Positions 7,596-17,032 of a stretch of 64,000 nt of DNA are shown here, one piece after another (within the stretch, counting starts at the first letter, position 1; each line of letters opens with the position of its first letter). The notes under the pieces were generated by a model that was given only the letters and a program-made list of their open reading frames with translations, had not been told where the DNA came from and did not search any database. Source of the stretch: Sinanaerobacter chloroacetimidivorans (GTDB lineage Bacteria > Bacillota > Clostridia > Peptostreptococcales > Anaerovoracaceae); NCBI RefSeq assembly GCF_018128545.1, contig NZ_JAGSND010000007.1, positions 161,015 through 225,014 on the forward strand, read 5' to 3'. The position numbers and the translations under genes were made by a program.

Positions 7596-8510
7596 ATGAA
7601 AAATTTTGAAGAACTGATTCAATTTGTCCAAAAAAATCCTCAAAAGAAAAAAGTGGCTGTTGCCGCAGCCCATGATGAGCATACACTGGAGGGAATTCAC
7701 AGGGCTTATGAAAACGGGATTGCGGTGCCGATTTTAATCGGGGATCAAGCCAAAATAGAAAGCATTATGAAAAAAGAAGGGTTTTCCTTTCCGGAAGCAG
7801 AGGTTGTCAATATCGGCGACGATGCTGCGGCGGCCCGCAGGGCAGTTCGGATGGTGCGTGAAGGAGAAGCGGATTTTCTCATGAAAGGAAAGCTTCAGAC
7901 GGCGGATCTCCTCAAAGAAGTGGTAAACAAGGAACGGGGTCTGCAGAAGGGGGGACTGATGTCCCACTTCGGTATCTTTGAAGTGCCGGGCTATCATAAG
8001 CTTCTGGTATTGACCGATGGCGGGATGCTGCCGTATCCCGATACCGGCGAAAAGGCGCAGATCCTCATGAACGCAGTAAAAGTCCTCAATGGTTTGGGCT
8101 ATGAAAATCCCAAAGTAGCCGTTTTGGCGGCGGCAGAGCTGGTAAACCCGAAAATGCAGGAATCCGTCGACGGAGATCTGCTGAAAACGATGAACAGAGA
8201 AGGGAAACTTCCCGGCTGCATCGTGGAAGGCCCCATATCCTATGATCTGGCCATGAGTCCCGAGGCTGCCGAAATCAAGGGATATTCTAGTCCTGTTACG
8301 GGGGATACGGATATCCTCCTCATGCCCAACATGACCAGCGGTAATCTGCTGGCTAAAGCCTTCCAGTTCACCGCGGGCGCGAAGATGGCAGGCATGATCG
8401 CAGGCGCCGGCGCCCCGATCGTTTTGGTATCAAGAGGCGCCACGGCTGAGGAAAAATACCTTTCACTGGTATTATCCGCGGCATCGGCGAATAAGCAGAA
8501 GATTGATTAG
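7596..8510 (+). CDS. ptb: Phosphate butyryltransferase-like acyl phosphotransferase
   Basis: Phosphotransacylases of the Ptb group convert an acyl-CoA and phosphate to an acyl-phosphate and CoA. The protein (about 304 residues) is colinear with Ptb, with VAVAAAHDEHTLEGI near the start, DFLMKGKLQTADLLKEVV and GDTDILLMPNMTSGNLLAKA. ATG 7596 is preferred over the adjacent ATG 7593 because GGAG (7586-7589) is then six bases away. Its partner kinase gene is at 10753, separated by a membrane protein and tryptophanase. In this cluster the substrate may be arylacetyl-CoA made by IorAB and not butyryl-CoA; that is an inference from context. Confidence 0.9.
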   Translation: MKNFEELIQFVQKNPQKKKVAVAAAHDEHTLEGIHRAYENGIAVPILIGDQAKIESIMKKEGFSFPEAEVVNIGDDAAAARRAVRMVREGEADFLMKGKLQTADLLKEVVNKERGLQKGGLMSHFGIFEVPGYHKLLVLTDGGMLPYPDTGEKAQILMNAVKVLNGLGYENPKVAVLAAAELVNPKMQESVDGDLLKTMNREGKLPGCIVEGPISYDLAMSPEAAEIKGYSSPVTGDTDILLMPNMTSGNLLAKAFQFTAGAKMAGMIAGAGAPIVLVSRGATAEEKYLSLVLSAASANKQKID

Positions 8511-8525
8511 ATTTGTGGGGTATCA

Positions 8526-9188
8526 ATGAAGAAGGGAGATATTCTGTGGGGGGCAGTATTGCTCGGTGTGATCGCTTTTCTGATCACACCTGGGACCCAT
8601 ACCATGTTTATAACAGCTTCAAAAACTTCCCCATATCTTATGGGATTTATAAAGTTTGCTGTTCTAGCCACCATGGGTGAGCTGCTGGCGATCCGGATCG
8701 TGACGGGAAACTGGAAGAAGCCGAACGGCATCTTATGGCGCGTGATCGTCTGGGGCATCATCGGAATCATGGTCACACTGATGTTCGTATTGTTTGACGC
8801 GGGGGTCCGAAGCTGTATGGAGAGGGGATATCTGCCTTTTATCGAAGGGGAAGGCTTCTTTCCAATTCTTGTGACAGCCTTTTTTATCAGCGCCATAACG
8901 AATCTGTTTTTTGGGCCGTCGTTTATGTTATTCCATCGCATTACCGATACATGGATCGACTTGGGCCAGGGCAAAATGTTTCAGATGAGGAAGCTAACCT
9001 TGAACGAGGTGCTGGACGCCGCCGATTTAAAAGGCTTTGTCACCTTTGTAGTCTGCAGGACGATTCCGGTCTTCTGGATCCCGGCGCATACCGTAACCTT
9101 CATGCTGCCGCCGGAATACCGCGTGCTTATGGCGGCTATGCTTTCTATTTGCCTGGGAGCTATCCTGGGGATTTCCAGAAAAAACTAA
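8526..9188 (+). CDS. Mpv17/PMP22-like integral membrane protein
   Basis: This 220-residue membrane protein has four or five hydrophobic segments. Its C-terminal part (CRTIPVFWIPAHTVTFMLPPEYRVLMAAMLSICLG, shown only as the motif region near residues 180-212) resembles the Mpv17/PMP22 signature, in which a W-x-P segment is followed by NF..VP...R. These are channel-like proteins of unclear substrate, best known from peroxisomes and mitochondria, with scattered bacterial relatives. It is 15 bases after ptb and before tnaA, so it probably belongs to the operon and could move an aromatic acid or indole. The family call is by eye. Confidence 0.55.
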   Translation: MKKGDILWGAVLLGVIAFLITPGTHTMFITASKTSPYLMGFIKFAVLATMGELLAIRIVTGNWKKPNGILWRVIVWGIIGIMVTLMFVLFDAGVRSCMERGYLPFIEGEGFFPILVTAFFISAITNLFFGPSFMLFHRITDTWIDLGQGKMFQMRKLTLNEVLDAADLKGFVTFVVCRTIPVFWIPAHTVTFMLPPEYRVLMAAMLSICLGAILGISRKN

Positions 9189-9269
9189 ATATTGTTCAAG
9201 TGCTGTCCGCTACCTGCCAGAGCGACGGGGACCGGGGCTCTATATAATTTAAAAAATGGAGGTAGTATT

Positions 9270-10655
9270 ATGGCACATTTTATTCCAGAACCATACCGTA
9301 TTAAGATGGTGGAACCTATCAAAATGACGACTCGCGAGCAGCGGGAGCAGTACATCAGAGAGGCGGAGTACAACCTTTTTCGCCTGCGCGGCGAGGACGT
9401 GTACGTCGATACTCTGACCGATTCCGGTACCAACGCGATGAGCGACGCACAATGGGCGGCACTGATGCTTGGTGATGAGGCTTATGCAGGTGGGAAAAGC
9501 TATTTTAAATTGGTTGAAGCAGCAAAGGATGTCTTTGGGTATGGCTATATTCAGCCTGTCCATCAAGGGCGTGCTGCAGAAAAAGTCTTGTTTCCCAGTT
9601 TCCTGGAAAAAGGGAAATATGCGATCGCAAACCTATTTTTCGATACAACACGTGCACATGTTGAGTTAGCCGGTGCCCGCTGCCTTGAGTGCTGTAACCC
9701 CGAGGCTGCGGATAGTCAGCTGCGTGCTCCATTTAAGGGAAACATGGATGTGGCAAAAATGGAGGAGATGATCAAGGAAAAGGGTCCTGAAAATATCGGC
9801 ATGGTCGTTATGACGATTACCAACAATTCTGCCGGCGGTCAGCCGGTTTCCTTGAAAAATATGCGCGAGGTTGCGTCGGTTTGCCAAAAATATCAGATTC
9901 ATCTCAATATTGATGCGGCACGTTATGCAGAAAATGCAATGTTCGTTAAAATGCGTGAGCCGGAATGTAAGGATATGTCCATTAAAGAGATTATCCATGC
10001 CTTCTTCGATTTGGCAGATACTTTCACAATGTCCGCAAAGAAAGATACCATTGTCAATATGGGCGGTTTAATCGGCGTCAAGGATGAGAACGCACCTTAC
10101 ATCTTGAACATCAAAGCGAACTGTATCAGCTATGAGGGCTTTTATTCCTATGGCGGTCTTAACGGCCGTGATCTTGAGTGCCTTGCAGTTGGTCTCTATG
10201 AGGGACTTGACGAAAGCTGGCTGCGCTACCGTATTGGTACAATGGAGTATTTTGGTGAACGGTTGGATGAACTGGAAATTCCTTATCAAAGCCCGCCAGG
10301 CGGCCATGGAATTTTCCTTGATGCTGCAAAATTCTATCCCCAGCTGCCATACCATGAATTCCCCGGGCAGGTACTGGCTGTGGAATTGTACAAGGAATGC
10401 GGCTTGCGTTCCTGCGATATCGGCTCCTACATGATCGGCAATGATCCCGACACTGGAGAGCAGCTCAAGTCGATAAACGAGTTTACACGGCTTGCAATAC
10501 CGCGCCGTGTCTATACCCAAAGTCATTATGATATGGTTATTGAGGCGATTCATGAGGTCTGGAAACGCCGTGAAAGCATCAATCACGGCTACAAGATTAC
10601 CTGGGAGCCGCCGATTCTACGACATTTTCAGGCCAGCTTAGCTCCGATTGAGTAA
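9270..10655 (+). CDS. tnaA: Tryptophanase (tryptophan indole-lyase)
   Basis: TnaA cleaves tryptophan to indole, pyruvate and ammonia with pyridoxal phosphate. The 461-residue protein covers the whole family, with [31 protein letters not shown]-type VHQGRAAEK and the Schiff-base lysine in SAKKD (about residue 257). Two residues separate it from tyrosine phenol-lyase: Asp in FFDTTRAH, where phenol-lyase has Thr, and His in ILRHFQA, where phenol-lyase has Phe. Both favour tryptophanase. ATG 9270 has GGAGG seven bases upstream; an upstream in-frame start at 9192 would add 26 unrelated residues. No tnaC-type leader peptide fits the 81-base gap. Confidence 0.93.
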   Translation: MAHFIPEPYRIKMVEPIKMTTREQREQYIREAEYNLFRLRGEDVYVDTLTDSGTNAMSDAQWAALMLGDEAYAGGKSYFKLVEAAKDVFGYGYIQPVHQGRAAEKVLFPSFLEKGKYAIANLFFDTTRAHVELAGARCLECCNPEAADSQLRAPFKGNMDVAKMEEMIKEKGPENIGMVVMTITNNSAGGQPVSLKNMREVASVCQKYQIHLNIDAARYAENAMFVKMREPECKDMSIKEIIHAFFDLADTFTMSAKKDTIVNMGGLIGVKDENAPYILNIKANCISYEGFYSYGGLNGRDLECLAVGLYEGLDESWLRYRIGTMEYFGERLDELEIPYQSPPGGHGIFLDAAKFYPQLPYHEFPGQVLAVELYKECGLRSCDIGSYMIGNDPDTGEQLKSINEFTRLAIPRRVYTQSHYDMVIEAIHEVWKRRESINHGYKITWEPPILRHFQASLAPIE

Positions 10656-10752
10656 TTACAGGATGCAGGGATTTTCAGAAAGATCCAGGAAAAAAGGAGG
10701 AGGCTCGTTCAGAAGCCCGATTTGCTAATATTAACAGGAAGGGAGTAATGGA

Positions 10753-11841
10753 ATGAATTATAAAGTTCTTGCGATCAATCCGGGTTCTACTTCAACAAAA
10801 GTAGCCCTGTATGAAAATGAAAACAGGATTTTTTCCGAATGCATCGAGCATACCGCCGAAGAACTCAACAGCTTAGATATCTTGGATCAGATGGGTTTCC
10901 GAACGATGGCCGTCTATTCTATTTTGTCAAAACATAAGGTAGAGCTTTCGGAATTGTCGGCGGTGGCAGGCCGGGGAGGCCTTCTGCCCAACATGCTCGG
11001 GGGCGGGTATCTTGTAACGGAAACCATGATCGATGCGATTTATAATGAGGAAGCTTCTCCGCATGCTTCCAATTTAGGTGCGCTGCTGGCTTCGGAAATC
11101 GCGATGCCTCTTGGTATAAACGCCTATATTTATGACGCGGTTACGGCGGATGAATTTCCGGAAATCGCAGCCACGACAGGGATGCCGGATGTGCGGAGGC
11201 ACAGCATGTGCCATGTGCTGAATATGAAAGCTACGGCACGTAAAGCAGCGGCAAAGCATGGCAGGCAATACGAAGACCTGCGTCTGATTGTGGCTCATCT
11301 GGGGGGAGGGATATCCATCGCAATTCATGAAGACGGTAAGATCATTGATGCGATCGGGGACGATGCAGGTCCCTTCGCTCCGGAGCGTTCGGGAAGCGTA
11401 CCGCTTTTCTATGTCATCGACATGTGTTATTCCGGTAAATACAACAAGAAGGAAATGGCCCGAAAGGTCCGGGGACAGGGCGGTTTAAAGGCGTATTTCG
11501 GAACCTCCGACTGCAAAGAAATCGAGAAGATGATCGTGGAAGGCAATGAACGGGCAAGGCTGGTGTATGAAGCCATGGCATATCAAATTGCCAAGGGGAT
11601 CGGAGAAATGGCCCCTGTCTTAAGAGGCGAGATCGATTATATTATCCTGACGGGGGGACTGGCTTATTCCAAGATGCTGACCAATATGATCGCAGAACGG
11701 GTCAATTTCATTGCCCCTATCGAAATCTTACCGGGAGAAGACGAAATGGAAGCCCTGGCATTCGGAGCTCTCCGAATCCTGAGAGGCGAAGAGACGGCAA
11801 GGGAATACCAGCCAATCAGAAAGGAGAGGAAGAAAAGATGA
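10753..11841 (+). CDS. buk: Butyrate kinase-like acyl kinase
   Basis: Acetokinase-family enzyme that transfers phosphate from an acyl-phosphate to ADP. The 362-residue protein begins KVLAINPGSTSTKVALYE (adenosine/phosphate-binding motif) and carries GGGISIAIHEDGKI and LTGGLAYSKML, as in butyrate kinases. A GGGAG site precedes the ATG. The start of the aminotransferase gene overlaps its end by four bases. With the ptb-like gene it would turn an acyl-CoA into free acid plus ATP, and in this setting the acyl group may be arylacetyl. Confidence 0.92.
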   Translation: MNYKVLAINPGSTSTKVALYENENRIFSECIEHTAEELNSLDILDQMGFRTMAVYSILSKHKVELSELSAVAGRGGLLPNMLGGGYLVTETMIDAIYNEEASPHASNLGALLASEIAMPLGINAYIYDAVTADEFPEIAATTGMPDVRRHSMCHVLNMKATARKAAAKHGRQYEDLRLIVAHLGGGISIAIHEDGKIIDAIGDDAGPFAPERSGSVPLFYVIDMCYSGKYNKKEMARKVRGQGGLKAYFGTSDCKEIEKMIVEGNERARLVYEAMAYQIAKGIGEMAPVLRGEIDYIILTGGLAYSKMLTNMIAERVNFIAPIEILPGEDEMEALAFGALRILRGEETAREYQPIRKERKKR

Positions 11842-13022
11842 TATCAAAAAAAATGAAGGAATCTATAGAGAACAGTTCTATGATCCGAGCCATGTTTGAA
11901 GACGGAAAAAAGATGAAGGAATTGTACGGTGCGGAAAACGTATATGATTTCAGCCTCGGAAATCCGAATACTCCGCCGCCGCGGGAGATAAACCAGATCA
12001 TCCTTGATATTTTACAGAACGAAAAGCCGACCTTTATCCACGGATATATGAACAATGCCGGATATGAGGATGTGCGCAGCGCCATTGCGGAATCTATCAA
12101 CAAGAAATTTAACACCAACTTCGCAGTGCAAAATATCCTGATGACAACAGGCGCAGCAGGAGGGCTCAATGTGATTTTGAAAACATTGATGGACCCGGAG
12201 GATGAGGTCGTAGTCTTTGCGCCTTTTTTCAGTGAATATCGTGCTTACGCAGAGAATTACGGCGGAAGGCTTGTCGTTGTGCCGCCTGATACGGCGGACT
12301 TTCAGCCGAATCTGGAGAAGTTTAAAGAGAAACTCACAAACAGGACGAAAGCGGTGATCGTTAATTCTCCCAATAATCCTACCGGAGTCGTCTATTCGGA
12401 AGAAACCGTCACAAAACTGGCGGAGATATTAAGAGAAGCACAGAAAGAATTTCATACCGATATTTATCTCATTGCGGATGAGCCTTACCGGGAGCTTGTA
12501 TACGACGGTGTTTTTGTACCATATATACCGCAGTATTATGAAAATACCATCGTTGCTTATTCTTACAGCAAGTCTCTGTCTCTGCCCGGGGAGCGGATCG
12601 GCTATCTTGTCATTCCCGATGAAGTTGCCGACTTTGAAGCTGTGGTCAGCGGCGCCGGTACGGCAAACCGGATTCTGGGTTTTGTAAATGCGCCTTCCCT
12701 GATGCAGCGGGTTGTTGCAAAATGTTTGGATATGGAAGCGGATACAGACGGCTATAACAAGAACAGAGAAGCGCTCTATCAGGGCTTGATTGAGGCGGGA
12801 TATGAATGCGTCAAACCGCAGGGAGCGTTCTATCTCTTTGTAAAATCTCCCATAGAAAGCGACAAGGAGTTTTGCCAGATGGCAAAGCAGCATCAGCTCA
12901 TCCTGGTACCGGGATCTGCTTTCGGATGCCCCGGTTATGTAAGGATCGCTTATTGCGTCTCTTACGATGCCATTATGGCAGCTTTACCCAAGTTCAAAGA
13001 GCTGCTGCTTGAGGTAAGATAA
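11838..13022 (+). CDS. Class I/II pyridoxal-phosphate aminotransferase, likely aromatic
   Basis: A fold-type I aminotransferase (394 residues) that would start the oxidative branch by converting aromatic amino acids to arylpyruvates. It shows the substrate segment NSPNNPTGVVYS, the cofactor segment IADEPYREL and the Schiff-base lysine in YSKSLSLPGERIG (about residue 244). It overlaps buk by four bases (ATGA) and is the last gene before a strong terminator. Substrate preference is inferred from linkage to iorAB and tnaA; the sequence alone does not separate aromatic from alanine- or aspartate-type enzymes. Confidence 0.88.
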   Translation: MISKKMKESIENSSMIRAMFEDGKKMKELYGAENVYDFSLGNPNTPPPREINQIILDILQNEKPTFIHGYMNNAGYEDVRSAIAESINKKFNTNFAVQNILMTTGAAGGLNVILKTLMDPEDEVVVFAPFFSEYRAYAENYGGRLVVVPPDTADFQPNLEKFKEKLTNRTKAVIVNSPNNPTGVVYSEETVTKLAEILREAQKEFHTDIYLIADEPYRELVYDGVFVPYIPQYYENTIVAYSYSKSLSLPGERIGYLVIPDEVADFEAVVSGAGTANRILGFVNAPSLMQRVVAKCLDMEADTDGYNKNREALYQGLIEAGYECVKPQGAFYLFVKSPIESDKEFCQMAKQHQLILVPGSAFGCPGYVRIAYCVSYDAIMAALPKFKELLLEVR

Positions 13023-13107
13023 GACTCCGCTCAACAGGACTTTTACGTTCGCTGAACCCAAAGTTATGTACGGGGCATCTCTATTGTTCCTTTATACAAA
13101 AAATCAG

Positions 13108-13145
13108 AAAACCGTTCCAAATTTGAACGGTTTTTGATTTTTTTA
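13108..13145 (+). terminator. Intrinsic terminator of the aromatic amino acid cluster
   Basis: AAACCGTTC pairs with GAACGGTTT and a T-rich tract follows. It lies about 85 bases after the aminotransferase stop codon and closes the cluster. Confidence 0.85.
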
Positions 13146-13174
13146 GAATATAAATGGGATAGAGTTGAACTGCT

Positions 13175-13202
13175 TTGCTTCTATTCGATCTTTTGATATA
13201 AT
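13175..13202 (+). promoter_or_regulatory. Possible sigma-A promoter for the stalk-domain protein
   Basis: TTGCTT (13175-13180) and TATAAT (13197-13202) are 16 bases apart, about 150 bases before the next gene. The rest of the 13023-13349 gap, apart from the terminator, shows nothing recognisable. Confidence 0.4.
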
Positions 13203-13349
13203 CTAGGTATCTTTGCAGAAGGGATAAGGCTGCGGTAAAACGGAGGCTGATAACGGCTCTTCAGGAACGATGGAGGAAGTGCCGAACTTATTCGTGTTGT
13301 ATTGAAGGATGGACAAAAAATTAGGAGATCAAAAGTGAGGTGTTTCAAA

Positions 13350-14942
13350 ATGAAAAAGCGCATTGCTGCTATGTTCATGGCAGTGCTTATAGTATTGTCC
13401 TTTCAGGCGGGAGTCTGCCTGAAAGACGGCGGGGTTTATGCAGAAGAAAAGAAGGAAATCAACATTATCATCGATGGGACAAAGCTGGCTTTCTCTCAGG
13501 ATGACGGGATGGGAATCCCCTTTATCGACAGCGCGGGCAAGGCACAGGTACCGGTAAAAAAGGCTCTCGAGAAAATCGGAGCGACAGTATTATTTGAAAC
13601 GGATGCGGGCTCAGGCGAAAGAAACATTATTATATCAAAAGACGGGAGCGTCATCAGGCTTACCGCCGGGGATCCGATCATGAGAGTGAATACGGACACA
13701 TTCTACCTGCTTGATGCTCCTCCCCTAATCATGGGAGGCAGAACATATATGCCGATACGAGCGGTGTTTGAAGTACTGGGGTATACTGTTTCCTGGGATA
13801 GGGCGTCCAAGACTGTTAGTATCCAAAAAAATCAGGATATGCCTTTGTCGCCTGCGATTACGCCTGTAGGCCAGTTTGAGATTCCTCAGTATCAGTGCAA
13901 GGAAGAAGATGAACCTGGGGTGATCGTAAACCACGGCTATATCTATTATCTGGGAGAGAATAACGACATCATGCAGACCACCTTTTCCGATCTGACGAAA
14001 TCGAAAAAGGTTTATCACTGCCCAGGGTGGGTCATCCATCTTTTTAACGATGAAAATGGGGTGCCAAGGCTTTACTATCATACGGAGGGCGCATCCCTGG
14101 GAACCCCTCATCAATTTGCTTTAAACGCAGACGGAAGCATGACTGAGCTGAACGGCCGCAGAGAATACCCGGCAGAGATTTATTCCACGGGAGGAAAGAC
14201 CTTTGCATTCACAGAACTGAAATTCGGACCGGATCGTCTGGAAATGAAAAATGAAGAAGGCGCCTATGTCAAACTGGGCGGGAGCGAAAACAGGTATGAG
14301 TACAGAACCGAAATGAATGGATTCAACGGCAGACGGGGCGTATATCTCATCGGAGATGATCTTTATCTTCTGGCGGAGCCCTTTGCCGGGGATGCGGGAA
14401 AAGCCGTGTACAGGGTAAATATAAAGACGGACGAGGCTGTGCGCATAACAGGTGAGGCATATGGAGTTCAAATCGAGGGAAATTACCTGTATTACAATAC
14501 GGGAAAGGAAATTCGGAAAAGAAACCTCGAAGACGGCACGGAAATTTCCATGTATAACTTTAACGGCTCGGCAACTAATTTTGCTTCTGATTTTGCGGTG
14601 CTAAACGGTAATCTGTATATCGCAGACAGAAACGGGTTTTTCATTAAGGCGGGCGGTGAAGTGAACGCATCTCCTCTTGAGGACGGAAACCATATTATCA
14701 CTTGCTCTGATATGGCGCTGAGAGGTGACAAGGGGGAACAATACCTTATATGCGATATCGGAAAGAGTCCTATGAAAGATGACGGTATCGGAAGCCTATG
14801 GATGTGGGTCTATGACAAAGACGGCAAGCTGATTATGGAGAGGGAAGGCGACATCAGGCTTAATTCTGTTTCTATTGAAGGGGACAACATCTGTTATTAT
14901 AATAAGACCACGAATCAAATCAATGTTGAAAAGATTAAGTGA
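13350..14942 (+). CDS. Secreted protein with copper-amine-oxidase-like N-terminal (stalk) domain
   Basis: The chain begins MKKRIAAMFMAVLIVLSFQAGVCL, a typical signal peptide. Residues about 38-155 form the copper-amine-oxidase N-terminal stalk domain common in clostridial surface proteins (PVKKALEKIGATVLFE, GGRTYMPIRAVFEVLGYTVSWD). The remaining ~370 residues contain repeated YYL/LY segments that look like the DUF5050-type propeller often found after this domain. The domain is structural and does not imply amine oxidase activity. ATG 13350 has GTGAGG nine bases upstream; a start at 13302 would bury the signal peptide. The gene stands alone. Confidence 0.75.
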   Translation: MKKRIAAMFMAVLIVLSFQAGVCLKDGGVYAEEKKEINIIIDGTKLAFSQDDGMGIPFIDSAGKAQVPVKKALEKIGATVLFETDAGSGERNIIISKDGSVIRLTAGDPIMRVNTDTFYLLDAPPLIMGGRTYMPIRAVFEVLGYTVSWDRASKTVSIQKNQDMPLSPAITPVGQFEIPQYQCKEEDEPGVIVNHGYIYYLGENNDIMQTTFSDLTKSKKVYHCPGWVIHLFNDENGVPRLYYHTEGASLGTPHQFALNADGSMTELNGRREYPAEIYSTGGKTFAFTELKFGPDRLEMKNEEGAYVKLGGSENRYEYRTEMNGFNGRRGVYLIGDDLYLLAEPFAGDAGKAVYRVNIKTDEAVRITGEAYGVQIEGNYLYYNTGKEIRKRNLEDGTEISMYNFNGSATNFASDFAVLNGNLYIADRNGFFIKAGGEVNASPLEDGNHIITCSDMALRGDKGEQYLICDIGKSPMKDDGIGSLWMWVYDKDGKLIMEREGDIRLNSVSIEGDNICYYNKTTNQINVEKIK

Positions 14943-15115
14943 AGAACATGAACATGGCGAAGCCCGACCTGATATTTGGGGATGACCACCAATTGATATC
15001 TATTTTACAGAGAAGGCTGAAATAAACCTAATGTAAATGGAAATATGTTATAGTGGATGTAACTTAAAAAGCTTGTAGAATATGTATCAGAACGGAATAA
15101 GACGGAGGATGTACC

Positions 15116-17032
15116 TTGAAGAAGATAAGCTCTAGAATCATATTCACTGTGATAGCATGCTCGCTGATTACGTCACTTCTGGTTGGCTGGGTAAGCCTGA
15201 CGCTCAGTAAAAAGCTATTGGAAAGCGAGGCTACGGAACGGGTGCAGGGGTTGGCGGACAAATACGCCAATGAAACAAGCGCGATTTTTGAAAATATCCA
15301 GGGTCTTGTTACCGCTTTGAGCGTAACCATAAATAATTCCTTTGATCTAGATGAATTCAGCAAGAATCCGGAGGAATATCACGAATGGTATAAGGATTAT
15401 CTGGACCCGATCATTGCCGACATGACGCAAAGAACCAAGAGAATATCCGGAGCCTATTTTACGTTCGATCCGTCGCTGACGAAAGGCGCCGATGAAATAT
15501 GGTATTACTGGGATGAGGACGGAACGGTAAAATCTTTGGACGCAACCGCAGACGGACATTTTCTGGATGCATTTGAAGGCACGGTTGAAGAAAATATGCT
15601 GTATTATTTTCAGCCGATTCAGAACGGAAAACCTGGATGGACGGAACCCGTGGAAGACCCTGATTTGAATACAAATATTATATCTTACTCGGAAGCGGTA
15701 TATGTAGATGGTCAATTGATCGGTGTTGCAGGCTGCGACTTGGAAACGGCAAATACGATCGATTTAATAGAAGAGATGAAGGTGTACGATACCGGATATG
15801 CTTTTCTGCTGAACGATCAGTATAAGTTTATGATCCATCAACGCTATACGAAAAATGAAAACCTTTCTGAAGTAGAAGGCGGGATATTCGAGCCGGCCGT
15901 CAAGGCCATGAAGGAGAATAAAAGCGGTGTCGTTAAGTATGAAGATAAAAACGGAGACTATCATATCGTCGGTTACAGCAGAATGACCAATGGCTGGACG
16001 ATCGCCGTAATGCCTCCCACTGATGAGGTTTTTAAGCCTGCAAGAGAGTTGACTGTATTAATGGTGGTTTTGACGCTCCTGAGTGTCATGCTGACTTTTA
16101 TTATTTCTTATATTTTTTCAAATAAATTCTCAAGTCCGATCAGAAAAGTGGCGGATGAATTGAAGTCGATCGGATTGGAAGACTTCACTAAGACGTTGCC
16201 CAAGGAGCTTCTGGAAAGAGAGGACGAGTTCGGTGATGTCGCGAAATACGCTGAAAATATAAAGGGCCTGATCGAAAAGAAAACTGAGGAAAACAGGGAA
16301 AAGGACGTACTGCTGGTAGAGCAGTCCCGCCTGGCAAAGATGGGCGAAATGGTGGGAAGTATCGCTCATCAATGGAAACAGCCGCTTAACAATATCAATT
16401 TGATTTTAGCGAATATCAATCAGGCATATCATTATAATGAACTGACACAGGAGTATATTGACGATTCCCTTGCAAAGGTCCGGGCATTGATTGTAAATAT
16501 GTCTGCAACCATGGAGAATTTTTTGAGTTTCAGCAAGCCAAATAAAAATATTTCATGGTTTTCAGCAAAGGAATCACTGGAACTGGCTGTTGACTTATCG
16601 GAAGAGAGTATAAAGTCAAAACAAATCGATATTCATTTTAAAATGATCGATGATTTTTACATATACGGGTTCAGCAATGAATTCTCCAATGCAATCTTCA
16701 ATATTCTGAATAACGCCATCGATGCAGCAGCCGAAGAAACCGAAAAAAGACTGATCGATATCGAACTATTCAAAAATGAACAACCGGGAACCGGAATAAT
16801 AGAAATTACCAATTATGGAAAACGATTGGACCAGGAAACTCTGAACAACATGTTCAAACCATTCTACACCACGAAGAAAACAGGAACCGGAATCGGCCTG
16901 AGCATCGCGAAAAGTATTATCGAACAGAATCTATCAGGACAGATATCGGTCTATAATATAGAAAGCGGAGTTTGCTGTAAAATATCGCTGAATGATATCG
17001 GAGGAACGGATCGCAATGAACGAAGTGAGTAA
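15116..17032 (+). CDS. Membrane sensor histidine kinase with Cache sensor domain
   Basis: A transmembrane helix (about 10-30) is followed by an extracellular dCache-type sensor (about 35-300, with YSEAVYVDGQLIGVAGCDL). Next come a second helix (about 310-332), a HAMP-like linker and the kinase core. The phospho-acceptor motif is SIAHQWKQPLNNINLI, with His near residue 416, and the ATP-binding boxes are NILNNAIDAA and GTGIGLSIAKSII. The start is TTG 15116, with GGAGG seven bases upstream. It overlaps the response regulator by 17 bases, so they form a two-component pair. Cache domains usually sense small organic acids or amino acids; the ligand here is unknown. Confidence 0.9.
   Translation: MKKISSRIIFTVIACSLITSLLVGWVSLTLSKKLLESEATERVQGLADKYANETSAIFENIQGLVTALSVTINNSFDLDEFSKNPEEYHEWYKDYLDPIIADMTQRTKRISGAYFTFDPSLTKGADEIWYYWDEDGTVKSLDATADGHFLDAFEGTVEENMLYYFQPIQNGKPGWTEPVEDPDLNTNIISYSEAVYVDGQLIGVAGCDLETANTIDLIEEMKVYDTGYAFLLNDQYKFMIHQRYTKNENLSEVEGGIFEPAVKAMKENKSGVVKYEDKNGDYHIVGYSRMTNGWTIAVMPPTDEVFKPARELTVLMVVLTLLSVMLTFIISYIFSNKFSSPIRKVADELKSIGLEDFTKTLPKELLEREDEFGDVAKYAENIKGLIEKKTEENREKDVLLVEQSRLAKMGEMVGSIAHQWKQPLNNINLILANINQAYHYNELTQEYIDDSLAKVRALIVNMSATMENFLSFSKPNKNISWFSAKESLELAVDLSEESIKSKQIDIHFKMIDDFYIYGFSNEFSNAIFNILNNAIDAAAEETEKRLIDIELFKNEQPGTGIIEITNYGKRLDQETLNNMFKPFYTTKKTGTGIGLSIAKSIIEQNLSGQISVYNIESGVCCKISLNDIGGTDRNERSE

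Noticed and set aside
9189..9269. tnaC-type leader peptide before tnaA
   Set aside because: No short frame with the needed Trp/Asp/Pro pattern and ribosome site fits in the 81 bases.
9270..10655. Tyrosine phenol-lyase in place of tryptophanase
   Set aside because: The Asp in FFDTTRAH and the His in ILRHFQA match tryptophanase, where phenol-lyases have Thr and Phe.
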